This document shows positions 11,050 to 21,556 of a stretch of 51,573 bases of DNA, one piece after another. Below the pieces are notes generated by a model that did not search any database, was not told the origin of the DNA, and was given only the letters and a program-made list of their open reading frames with translations. Location of the stretch: positions 4,194-55,766 of the forward strand of contig NW_014013590.1 in the NCBI RefSeq assembly GCF_000611645.1, in the 5' to 3' direction. Position numbers and translations under genes: made by a program. This DNA comes from Monoraphidium neglectum. Taxonomy: Eukaryota; Chlorophyta; Chlorophyceae; Sphaeropleales; Selenastraceae. Numbering within the stretch: the stretch's first letter is position 1; each line of letters begins with the position of its first letter.

Positions 11050-14000
11050 TCAAGCCTCCGCCACCACTGCCCGGGCGCCAGCTTCATCAGGTCTTTGCAG
11101 TTGCCCCCGCATCGCGGCCGGGAGCCGCGCTGCCGTCGCAGCAGCCACCGTGGAAAGCTGGGGCACGGGCACCTGGAGCCAGCGCCTGATCTCCTTGAGA
11201 ATGGCCTGCCGCGCGTCCCTGATGCCCGGGGACTCCTCCTCATGGTCGAACATCAGGTCAACTGCAGCGGTCACAGGCATGTTTTGCTCGTGTGAGGGGG
11301 CGCAGAGGAGGGGAGCAGTGGTGCTTTGGGGAGGGACGAACGGTGTGCCGGCTGTTTCCGCGCGCAACGGCTCGGTGTATTGGTGTGCTCGCGCCGCTCG
11401 TCACAAAGTTGTCAGCAAACGGCCACAGCTGCCGCTGCATTCATCCTGTTGCGTGCCGTCACAGCCGCTGCTTTCATAGCGCTAGGGCGCGCCCCTCGCA
11501 GCTCGGCCGCACCGTGGTGGCCGCCGTCGGGTATCTTGATGACCACAATGCTGTCATCGTATGACTCATCCCTTGTCAACACACCAAAGGCAGACCAGGG
11601 GTCGAGAAGGCCGTTCGTGAAGACGATATTGGTGACAAACCTGCGGACCAAGGTCATGAGGGCAATTGTGGGATGAAGCTTGCAGTGTGCCGTGCATGTT
11701 GTGAGCCACGCTGCAAGAGAAGCGAAGAGTATTGCAGGGCAAGAGCCATCAAGCGCCAATGTCAAATCACGGGCGGCGAGCAGGGTGCGTGCCCCGACAG
11801 ACGGGCCGCCCCACGGAGCACCAGCATCAACGCCCAGGGCTGCGCCCCCCAAACGCCAGGCAGGGTCCCGCGAGGCTCGCCTGTAGTCGAGGCCGCCATC
11901 CAGTGTGACGTGCGTTGAGGTGACCGGCTCGACGCCCCAGGCCTGCCGGCAGTGGGCTCTGATGGCGTCCAGGTCCAGTGGCCCCTGGTCCCTGTCACCA
12001 GCATGTGGGTGTGTATTGGGAGTGGAGGGTATTTTGAATGCGTGCACGCATACGTCCGTGCTCGTGCACTTGGGCACCCGGTGTTCACATGATGCGTACG
12101 TGGACTGCCGCGCGGAAGACAAGAACAAATTTGCAGCTGCGCTGAGCCGCACCAGAACATGTCAGTCACTCCGTTGGCCGGGAAGTAGGGCAGCTGCGCG
12201 CGCATGTGTGCAGCGAGGTGGGGGGGGGCGGTACATCCGGATATCAGATGAATGCTTTTGCAATTCAAGCGGTGGGGGCCAACTAGACAGGTGGCATGGA
12301 CAGGGCAATCAAAGCAACTGGCCGCAGCAGCAAGTCAGGGCAGGGGCGCTGCGCAGAAGAGAGGCCCTCACCTCCTGCCCCATGAACTCTGTGCACACCT
12401 GCCAGTCCCAGGGCCCTGGGGAGGGGGAGGGGAACACGGGTTCACAAATCAAAGCCCCAAGAAAGCGGCAGCACGCGCCCCTTCCACTACCAGTTGCTGA
12501 TCCTCATGTGCCTTCCCCGCGACAAAGCTAAATAAGATCGCGCGGCCTCACATTCCATCGCAGAAAACAGTTTCAGAAACTGCCTGCTAGCCTTAGAACG
12601 GGTAGGCGTCAGCCAACGCGCCCATGCCAACCTGCATTGCCTGCGGCTGGCCCCTCCAGGGCAATGTCAAAGCACTGCTTCTCCCCTGTGGCATTGTACA
12701 GCACCCCGGCAGCTTCCCGCAGCCCCTCCAGCAGCCAGCCCTCGTCCTGGGCCAGCCCCACCCCCTCAGCCCCCCTTCGCCGCCCCCGCAGCCGCCGCCG
12801 CGCCGCGGCGGCGGTCGCCGCCCTGGCCGCGCCGTGTGGAGTCAGGGGGTAGCCGGCGAGCCACGACTCGTTACGAGTGAGGTGGCTGCAGGCCGCGCGC
12901 ATCGGCCAGGGCGGGAGGGGGTGGTCGTCCGTGCCGCCCATGTATGCGGATGCAAAGGGGTAGGCGCCCATGGCATACGCATCAAAGGCACCCTGGGCAT
13001 GGCAAAGGGGGAGGAAATGGGGCAAAAACAACCACAGCTTCAGAGGAAGGCTCTGTTCTTACAAAGAGGGAAACCCTGTGGACGCATTGCTGGCTTCAGT
13101 GTGCGAAGAGCACAGCAGCACAGGGGGCTTGTTCAGCCCGTGCAGGTACACTTTGCAGTCACGTCCGGGTCTCTCATTCCATCTGCTGCTAAATGCATGC
13201 GGTGTTTCGGGGCGCGCCGCTGCGCAGCCCCGCCACACCTGCGCCCAGTAGGCCAGATCGATGGCATCCTGCCGGTCGCCCAGGGGGTCACACAGCCTGA
13301 ACAGCTGCTGCAGCCGGCCCCGCCCCTCGTCGGAGGCGCCCAGCTCCAGGATCGACGCAAAGGCGGCGCGCGCGTTGGGGGCGCAGTCGGCGGGCGCGCC
13401 GGCCTCCGGGGTGGCGCTCTTGGTAGCAATCTGCCAGGGGTTGAGCATTGGAGCCGGGTTTTAGGCTGCATGCTGAGGTCCATCGCGCTCGCCGGCAGAA
13501 CCTCAAATCCAAACCCTCAATCCCTCAACCCTATAAAGAACAGAACGCCGCCAGCAGCAGCCTGCCACACATGAACCTCGTTTGCCCGATGCTGCCCTGC
13601 CGTTGCCTGGGGGGGCCGCCCGAGCGGCCCCCACCTGCCAGAATTTCTGGGCGTCAAAGCCGGGCACGCCAGGGAACTGGCCGACGGGCGCGGAGGCCGC
13701 GACGGCGCCGGCGATGATGTGGGGGTAGTGGCGGCGCATCCAGGCGGCAAGCATGCCGCCGTAGGAGCCGCCAAACGCGACGACGGGGCTGTGGCGGCGT
13801 GGGCGAGCGCGTGGGGTCACAAGTAGAAATCAGGAGCTTCGCGGCCAACGGAAAAGAGCAGAGCCCGAGCACCAGTGCGGCTGGATAGGTCAGTGGAGGG
13901 CGCAGGGACTGGAGGGCAATTACTGTGTGTGCGCGAGCGGCCCCGCACCTGGCCTCCGCCCCCCAGGCGGCCCTGAGGGACTGCAGTATGTTGGCGTAGT

Positions 14001-16037
14001 CAGCCATGGCCTGGCGGGAAGTCAGGAAGGTGGGGTCAGTCTTCCAGCTGTCCGGGCCTGCACAGGGCGGGGACGGGGCCGGGCGCCGACGTCGGACAAG
14101 CGGCGGTGGCGTAGCTGCCGAGCTCAGGAGCCCCCCCCTTGGCAGGCATTGCTGGCAGGCCTGCGAACCACATTAACCAGATTCGTCCCGCAGCCTGCCT
14201 CATGAGGCCAGCGTGTGTGTGGTGTCAGCCACCAGAAGTGCGCTGCGACCTCGCTGCCCAGCCGTCGGCCCCCGCCCTGCAACCCCAGCCACACCAGACA
14301 CACACCACCCCGTCACCGCTGGCGACCCCCACCCCACCATTTCCACCCCCTTCCACCCGTCCNNNNNNNNNNNNNNNNNNNNNNNNNNNNNNNNNNNNNN
14401 NNNNNNNNNNNNNNNNNNNNNNNNNNNNNNNNNNNNNNNNNNNNNNNNNNNNNNNNNNNNNNNNNNNNNNNNNNNNNNNNNNNNNNNNNNNNNNNNNNNN
14501 NNNNNNNNNNNNNNNNNNNNNNNNNNNNNNNNNNNNNNNNNNNNNNNNNNNNNNNNNNNNNNNNNNNNNNNNNNNNNNNNNNNNNNNNNNNNNNNNNNNN
14601 NNNNNNNNNNNNNNNNNNNNNNNNNNNNNNNNNNNNNNNNNNNNNNNNNNNNNNNNNNNNNNNNNNNNNNNNNNNNNNNNNNNNNNNNNNNNNNNNNNNN
14701 NNNNNNNNNNNNNNNNNNNNNNNNNNNNNNNNNNNNNNNNNNNNNNNNNNNNNNNNNNNNNNNNNNNNNNNNNNNNNNNNNNNNNNNNNNNNNNNNNNNN
14801 NNNNNNNNNNNNNNNNNNNNNNNNNNNNNNNNNNNNNNNNNNNNNNNNNNNNNNNNNNNNNNNNNNNNNNNNNNNNNNNNNNNNNNNNNNNNNNNNNNNN
14901 NNNNNNNNNNNNNNNNNNNNNNNNNNNNNNNNNNNNNNNNNNNNNNNNNNNNNNNNNNNNNNNNNNNNNNNNNNNNNNNNNNNNNACCCCATCCCACCCC
15001 CCCACCTATCAACCCACTGATTAACGCCACCAACCTCAACCCACCGAAGGGCTCCGATTGGCCGTAGTAGCGGTGCTCCACCCACAGCAGCAGCGCACCA
15101 AACTCCTCAGCATTCTGCCACATGAGGCCTGGCGCGACAAGCAGGGCCAATGGCGCGGCGCAAAGCCAGGCGTTGGGCGAGCTCGGGCATGGTAGCGGCA
15201 GAAACCGGGCGCAAGCGACGCGAATGGACGTTGAAATGCGAGGATGCGAATGCAGCTGGTAGCCGCAGCTTGCCTGTCGCTTTGATGTAGCTGCAGGGAG
15301 AGGCGGCAGGCGGCCAGGGGCGCAGAGCAGAGCGATTGTCAGTCAGAAGGTATTGAGTGTGAAAACACACGCACGCTGCCGCTGCCATGCAGCAACCCCG
15401 TGGCTAGGGGTCCAGGGGGAGACCAGGCTGTGCAGGCAATCCTCTCGTGCATTATGCCGCAACGATCAAGGCCGCGTGCACTTGCCGTCAGTTGCAGGCA
15501 ACGTCCCTTCGCGGTTTCACTGGCAGGGCTCTTGCCGTAGAGCCCCGCCCAACCCATCCCCAGTTCCCACCCTTCAACAGGACCCTCGTTGCCGGCATAG
15601 AAGAATATTGGGCTGCCGGGGCCCCGCCACGTGCCATTGCAGACGAAGTAGCGCTGCCGCCAGGTAGCTGGCGGCGCGGCGTCGCCGCGCCACCAGCGGA
15701 GGTGGTCCAGGCGCTGCTCAAACCAGTCCTCCTTGCAGCGGTCAAGGATGCCGCCGCCAACGCGGCCGCTGATGGCGGCGCACGAGGCCTGCAATGGACA
15801 GACGGAGATATGGACTGTTGCACGGCCTGTGACTGAAAATGGGGTCGAAAGTCTCGCATAGTATACACATGTTGCAAAACATCGAGGTGTGCCGCAACCG
15901 GCGTTGCGCTGAGCGGGTCCGTAGCGCAGCTGTAAGCGACAGACGGTGCGCTCAGCAAAATAGTGCAGTATATGGCTGAGCCAATGACTTACATGTACGG
16001 CAGTCAAAGCCAACAACGCCGCATGAATCGCCCGCAT
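11050..16037 (-). CDS. Serine carboxypeptidase family S28 (lysosomal Pro-X carboxypeptidase / DPP2-like)
   Basis: Secretory or vacuolar serine peptidase expected to cleave next to proline. Thirteen exons, phases consistent: 16037-15993, 15788-15571, 15290-15274, 15128-15035, 14047-13949, 13788-13635, 13430-13239, 12992-12632, 12415-12372, 12193-12153, 11991-11881, 11640-11513, 11261-11050; 571 aa, slightly long for S28. A signal peptide ([14 protein letters not shown]) precedes the family start WFEQRLDHL. Family blocks in order: [49 protein letters not shown] with the nucleophile near Ser166 (codon 13764-13766), [26 protein letters not shown] with Asp near 472, and PDGGHHVDLM with His near 500-501. 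The triad is complete. The assembly gap lies inside the intron between 15035 and 14047, where family alignment predicts no missing residues. Two introns have GC donors (15273 and 11880). The 17-nt exon supplies the GYIKATG segment. An A/R-rich insert lies in the 12992-12632 exon. Confidence 0.93.
14363..14985. other. Assembly gap (run of N)
   Basis: 623 unknown bases inside an intron of the S28 gene. The flanks are C/A-rich on the plus strand (CCACCCC-like), suggesting a low-complexity repeat stopped assembly. Open frames crossing it are artefacts. Confidence 0.99.
15274..15290 (-). other. 17-nt micro-exon of the S28 gene
   Basis: Flanked by CTGCAG on the acceptor side and CAG|GCAAGC on the donor side. 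It restores phase between exons 15788-15571 (ends phase 2) and 15128-15035 (starts phase 1) and supplies the EGYIKATGLMW segment expected by family S28. Without it the frame breaks. Confidence 0.85.
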
Positions 16038-17849
16038 AGCGCGGTGATCTTCGGAGATCTCGGATCGCGCTCTGTGCGCTGTCTGCACAGCACATGCAAC
16101 AGCGTTGGATCTGTTAAACAAATATTTTTGAATAACGTCGAACACGGAGCATTCGCGCCGCTGGCTCGCAACGGGACAAAGGTGTGCAGTGACCTGGTCG
16201 TGCGGCGCCAGGCTACCGGTACTTGCAGATTCGCCAGCAGCCCATGCGGCGTTGGCTGCAGGTGTGGTGGCAAACGTTTGACCCTAGGCATCGATGACAG
16301 CCTCGCGCCGTCTGCCTCCAAACTAAAGCAGTGTGCATGATCACGCAACACCTGGCAGTTGCATCACACGGTCAACTCCATCCTTGGTATCTCCTCCCCT
16401 GTTGTTGGCAGCGGCTGGCTGCAAGGGCATCAAGAGGTGCTCCACAAGAGGGTCCGCAACATCAGCCTCGCCAGCTCGTCAAAGTGAGTGCACTGTGACA
16501 GTTCAGGCCCCCCTGCTTTCCGTCGGGCCAACCAGCCAGGGCTGAGCGGTTGCCGTCCCGAACTGCCAGTGCAGTGTGTTACCAGGGGTACGTGACTGAA
16601 GCCGCTCACACCCACCGCCAAAGCGACGGGGACACGTGCGACCAGCTGCCTCATGATGTGTGGATGGCATCACTGAGGCGGTCAAACCGGTCAAGCCATG
16701 CACACCCCTTGAAAACCGTTCACACTCGTTCACATTTTAAAACCCCCGCACACCACCATCGTTGTTCTGTCGCGCCTGGTTTGCAGCGTAGACAAAATCT
16801 CCAGGGGATAAAGCACTCGGGTAACGAGGTTTGAACACAACCTGTGGTCAGGGAGTTCCGCCATTATTGAGCGTGTTCAGCCTTCGAGCAGGCGTGCTGG
16901 CATCCCCAGACCCCCTGGCGACAGCACCCGTCCGCTCGCTTGAAGCGTCCAAACTTGATTTTTCAGCTGCCCGGGCAAACACAGGAGTTGCGCTGCGCCA
17001 ACCGTTGCGGCTGGCATGCACGCCGCACGCTCTCAGTGTCGAAGGCGCGCTTGCAAGCAGCAAAGTGCGCGACCAGGTGCCGTCCTCTTGTGCGCGTGCA
17101 GACAATTTCAGTGCTAGAATATCACAGCTGCCTTACAACCCTGGCTGAGGACCTTGCTATGCCACCATCATGGCACTGCAACTGCAGCTTTGCGAGGTGG
17201 ACGCTCGGCCAGCGGAGGCTAGCAGCGAAATCGACCACAGTACGAAGGCGGGTGGGGGCGACATGTCGCCGCCTGCGATGCACGTGCATCACTGCCAATG
17301 ATGGCGTCAAAGCTCACGTGCTGTGATGTAATCGTTTGTGACAAGGGGTGAGAACAGGCGCATGACACATGCGGGCGGACATGTACACGGCACGAACTTG
17401 CCGATCAGATCAATCAGGCCGCCACCCCGCGCACCCAGGCTCTGCTGATTATGTAAATGCGAGCGCCTATATAAAGCTGAATCACTACGAGTGCGACCCT
17501 CAAGCATGACACAGCAAGTTGAGGTCAGGCAAATGACATGGCAGCCTTGCACCCATCTCCCTTGTGCTGCGGTGCCAAGGTGCCACGGCCACACGGCCAG
17601 GTTCGGTGGGTCCACCCGGACATGCATGGCGATGGGGTTGGCACGAGCTCGTATTATTAAACCGCTTTTTACTGTTCAATACCGCGTGCCATCCCCGCTC
17701 AAGTCGCATCATCTAATTTCTGCAGTGAGCTTACGCTCACCTTCCTACCCAAACGGTTCAAAGCCGTCTGTGTGGATCTCGCCACGTTTTGGCCTGTATG
17801 CCAGAATCACAGTGTACCCCGTAAGGCCCACAAGTCTTTTTGTCCTTCT

Positions 17850-18105
17850 GGCCAGCTGCGTGCTGCCTGCCCAGCTAGCAGTGAATCGGGCTGACTATGA
17901 CTGCACACGTTACATCGCATACACATCCATTTTGAATGCAGCGCAGGAACGCCTGAACACAGTGACCAAATCCACCTGGCCAGCTGCGTGCTGCCTGCCC
18001 AGCTAGCAGTGAATCGGGCTGACTATGACTGCACACGTTACATCGCATACACATCCATTTTGAATGCAGCGCAGGAACGCCTGATCACAGTGACCAAATC
18101 CACCT
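17850..18105. repeat. 128-bp tandem duplication, two copies
   Basis: The unit starting GGCCAGCTGCGTGCTGCC at 17850 repeats at 17978 with near-perfect identity (GAACAC versus GATCAC is the visible difference). The period is not a multiple of three, arguing against a coding repeat. The high identity implies recent duplication. Confidence 0.95.
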
Positions 18106-18169
18106 GGTTTGACTGCAGGGACCGCCCTTTACAGCAAGACTATGTGGCTGTTCGCAAACGAACTGGGTC

Positions 18170-18209
18170 GAACGCAAATCAATACGCCCGAACGCAAATC
18201 AATACGCCC
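18170..18209. repeat. 20-bp tandem duplication, two copies
   Basis: AACGCAAATCAATACGCCCG occurs twice in a row without mismatch. Confidence 0.9.
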
Positions 18210-19097
18210 GACCTGTCACAATCTGAATTCTATAACCATGAGGTAAGCCCCCACCGGCCAAACACAGGCAATGCAGCAAGGGAGGCCAGACACCACAGCC
18301 TCAGGCAACAAGGTGCGACATGAAAGTGAAAGGACTTTCAGACCCACCTTGTGTTGCAATCGCACGAGGTTGTGCAAACCGCCAAAGTTTTCAGAGCGCT
18401 ACACCCTTGGCTGCTCAGCAGGCTGAGTGCGTAAGGAGGCTGCAATGGTTCACCTCATCCTGACACATCTTCAGCACAGACCAGCCAAGCTCATTCATGG
18501 ATGAGCCTTGCCACAGTCTGGCCAAGATCTCTTGCAAGGCCACCACCGCGACCCAGTTGAATGTCTCGAGCCAGCAGCCAGACACAGACGGTCAGCGGGG
18601 TCATCAGACAAAGCAAAATGGCCCACGTTTGGTCCACTGCAATGGCATGTGAGTATGGTGCATGGAGGGTGCTCAGAAATCAACGCGCCAGGCGCCGCTT
18701 GTGCAGTCCACGGGGTCTTGGGGGTGTGGAAGCCTTGCAATGCAACTTGGCCGTGCGCGACCACTGTAGCACGACTCTGCTCGACATATCAGTTAGACGG
18801 CTGGCTGCTTTGCGAGTGCGCTTCCCTGTAAAAATATCCGTTGGGGGCAAATGCTCTTCGAGGCACGGACCAGCATCCTTAAAAAACACCACTCCCCACC
18901 GCAAAATCCTTGACCTGGCTGCTGCCTCAGCTGCTGACCCAGTTGGTGCACTGGGCACAAGTGTCGGCATTTCGAACATTTGGGCGTCAACAGTAGTGTA
19001 ACCGAGTTCACGTATTGTTATTCGTTGAACACAGCCAAGTACACGATCTCGACGCGTGATCTCGGCCCTCAAACGTTCACATCCGTAGCACAGCGTC

Positions 19098-20255
19098 ATG
19101 GGAAAGACTCGAGGACACGGTACACGCCGCGGTGGTAGCAAGGGGCGCGGCAGAGGGCCGGCAAGGGGCCGCGGGGAGGACGAGGACTCTTCAGAGGAGG
19201 AGTACGAGCCTCAGCAGCGCGCCGTGCGTAAGTACAATGACAAAGCGTTCATCTGCTTTTTAATCAATAACACACCAGGCGCAACTGTTGTCAGCGGCTG
19301 CTCCACTGCTGCCTCCCAAGCCGCTGCACCGCTGGTTCTGCTGTGCTGCATGCGCCTGGCTGGGACTCCCGCTCCTTGATCAAATGCATCGCTTGCGCTC
19401 TGATTGGACCTGCCCTTCCCACAGCACTGCATCCCTACCTCTCCTCCCACCACCTCCCTGACCCAACCGGCGCGCGCTCGCATTGATTTGCAAATGCAGG
19501 CGGCCAGGCAGCGACCGTCGGCATGCTGCCGCCGAGCGACTCTGATTCAGATGAAGACGAGGAGGGTGGCGACACCGAGAAGGAGGCTAAGCCCAAGGCA
19601 AGATCTTCCTGTGGCCGCGGCTGTGCCGCTCGCTTGGCCATGGCGCCCACCTTTCCCTCGCGCAGTTCACTTGCAGCAGACCGGCCCAGGTGCACCCCTC
19701 ATGTCAACCCCTCTCTTGCATCCTTGCTCTGATTGCAAATGCATAACACGCCCCCAGGCCAAGGCAGATGACAAGGGCGACAAGGAGGCGAAGGCCTCGG
19801 CCGGTCAGAGCCGCAACGCCGGGAAGCTGCCGCCCAGCGGCAGCGAGGACGAGGAGGAGGACGAGGACAGCGAGGACGAGGAGAGCAGCGACGACGCGCC
19901 AGAGCCCGCGTACCTGGCGCAGCCGGCCGCGCCCCGCAAAAAGTGGGCCGGGGAGCTGGGCCTGCTGGGGACTGCCGCAGGCTGTGGCGCCGATGGCGGC
20001 TACTGGCGCAGCTCCGGGCAGTGGCTGCAGCCTTCCGTTACCGTATTGATTGATGAAGTATTTGTTCAGCAACACCACCGCCACCAATGCATGCACATGC
20101 ATTTGTGGCGGTGGTATTGTGGCGCGCGCGCTAATTCCACTTGAGGCTTTTTCCTGCGTGCACACCGCTGCCCCTCTCAGGAAGGACGATGACGAGCCGG
20201 ACCCGGCTCAGATACGCAAGGACATGGAGCGGCTGGAGCTCATCAAGAACAGGAG

Positions 20256-20305
<50 letters not shown>

Positions 20306-20697
20306 ATGCACGCGTGCCGGCTTTGGCCACACCGCCGATGCTTGACACATGCAGACCAGCAGCAGCCGGCATGCCTCTTCTCTGCCACGAGGCCACTTGC
20401 ACGCCCAGCACCCCATTGCGCCTTGAACCACCTTCACCCCTCACCTGCCCCTACACACACCTTCTGTGACCCCTCACAGGGAGCAGGACCGACTGAAGCG
20501 CATCAGGGACGAGGGCTGGGACCGCTACGCACCCATCAGCGACACCAACAAGCCGTGAGAGACTCATGGGGGAAGGCGGGGGCTCATGATGTGATTGTCA
20601 CAACGTGTGTGGCAGGATGCGTGTTGGGACGTGTGTGTGAGCGCGGGGGCATGTGCGCGCGTGCGTGATCGTGAGCGACCGTGCATGTATGATTGTG

Positions 20698-20742
<45 letters not shown>

Positions 20743-20869
20743 CGGGCCCTTGTGCATGCACATGCATTCAACATGCCACCTGCTTGTATCCTGACGCCCA
20801 TCAACTCACGGGGCTTGCTTCCGCAGGCCTGGCCACACGCCCGGGGACCACCCCAGCCTCAAGGAGTGA
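19098..20869 (+). CDS. PDAP1: PP28/PDAP1-like 28 kDa heat- and acid-stable phosphoprotein
   Basis: Six exons, phase-consistent: 19098-19227, 19500-19597, 19758-19942, 20181-20255, 20480-20554, 20827-20869; 201 aa, close to the family's ~180 aa. The N-terminus is Gly/Arg/Lys-rich (MGKTRGHGTRRGGSKGRGRG), followed by acidic serine clusters (DEDSSEEE, SDSDSDEDEEGG, SEDEEEDEDSEDEE) typical of casein-kinase-2 substrates. The C-terminal block (PDPAQIRKDMERLELIKNRR, EQDRLKRIRDEGWDRYAP) matches the end of the PP28 domain. The family is a small, mostly disordered phosphoprotein; its molecular role is poorly defined. The second intron (19598-19757) begins GCAAGA, a GC-AG intron. The fourth intron starts inside a (TG)n tract directly at the donor. 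It converges with the GS-like gene, stop codons 688 bp apart. Confidence 0.88.
19598..19757 (+). other. GC-AG intron in the PP28-like gene
   Basis: The donor AAG|GCAAGA and acceptor CCCCAG join in phase 0 and give KPK|AKADDK. GCAAG after AG is the canonical GC-donor consensus; the nearest GT (CCT|GTGGCC) is a poor donor. Confidence 0.8.
20257..20304. repeat. (TG)n microsatellite at a 5' splice site
   Basis: Pure TG repeat starting within the donor GTATGTG of PP28 intron 4, so the splice site itself borders a length-variable tract. Confidence 0.95.
20699..20739. repeat. (TG)n microsatellite in the last PP28 intron
   Basis: TG repeat about 145 nt after the donor at 20555 and 88 nt before the acceptor at 20826. 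Confidence 0.95.
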
Positions 20870-21246
20870 GCGGAGGCGCCGCTCGGCAGCGCCCCGGCTG
20901 CTGTGGCGCGGCGTCTCCTGGGCTGTGGAGCGTGCGGCTTGGTTGGCGTGCAGAGCGGCTGCAGTGAGGCCTCGGCGCCTGCAGCGGCATGGCTGGGCCC
21001 TCGACCCCGCCTGCACAGGCGCTGTGCGCCTGCCTGCTTGGCGTGCCACACTGCCCGGTGCGGTGTGGGCGCCGCACCGGCACAGCTGATTCCAGCAGCA
21101 GGGCTGGTCGCGCGTCTGACCAGTGCTGCGCTTTGCCGCGGCGGCCTTCGCAGATCGGCGCGCTACGCCCTCCCCAGGCCGCTTGGCAACATTCACTCTG
21201 TACATTCAAACCTCTCGTGTTTTTTGGCTGCAGAGATCGCAATTCT

Positions 21247-21251
21247 TTACA
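21247..21251 (-). terminator. Candidate TGTAA poly(A) signal of the GS-like gene
   Basis: TGTAA on the minus strand about 306 nt after the stop at 21557. Confidence 0.35.
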
Positions 21252-21302
21252 AGCTATCCAGCTATTATGATGAGGTGCATAAACCTCTTCAGCAGTGGTG
21301 TT

Positions 21303-21307
21303 TGTAA
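21303..21307 (+). terminator. Candidate TGTAA poly(A) signal of the PP28-like gene
   Basis: TGTAA about 434 nt after the stop at 20869, rather distant but the first clear match. Confidence 0.35.
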
Positions 21308-21556
21308 AAACGGAAGATGCAGGCACCATGAGCAGGGACATGCCAGAGATGAGGTAGAACAACCCACTATCCTGACTTTGAACGATGCGGATCGCTGTTT
21401 TTTTTGCATGGAATAAGAAGCTTTTCTGTCCAGAGAAGATATGCAGATGTGCATCGCAGCACAGCCATGCCAGTGGGTACCAGGTTAACACAAGGCAGCA
21501 CGTCCCCAGCTCACGTCACCTCACGTCACCCGCCCTCAAAAGCGCAGCTGCCTGGG

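Larger units (their letters stand above)
16038..19097. other. Gene-poor divergent intergenic region
   Basis: About 3.1 kb between the S28 start (minus) and the PP28 start (plus). Open frames on both strands are short, change frame often and show no family motif. It holds a 128-bp tandem duplication and a 20-bp tandem duplication. The promoters of both flanking genes must lie at its ends. Confidence 0.6.
20870..21556. other. Convergent 3' intergenic region
   Basis: Holds the 3' UTRs of the PP28-like (plus) and GS-like (minus) genes. A plus-strand TGTAA at 21303-21307 and a minus-strand TGTAA at 21247-21251 are candidate poly(A) signals whose transcripts would overlap by a few tens of bases. 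No gene seen. Confidence 0.55.

Noticed and set aside
14139..15150. Several open frames spanning the first assembly gap
   Set aside because: They are mostly unknown residues from N bases.
17491..18006. 171-codon plus frame in the gene-poor region
   Set aside because: It runs into the 128-bp tandem duplication, whose length is not a multiple of three, and has no recognisable similarity.
18680..19141. 153-codon minus frame overlapping the PP28 start codon
   Set aside because: It overlaps the start of a well-supported gene on the other strand and has no motif or splice partner.
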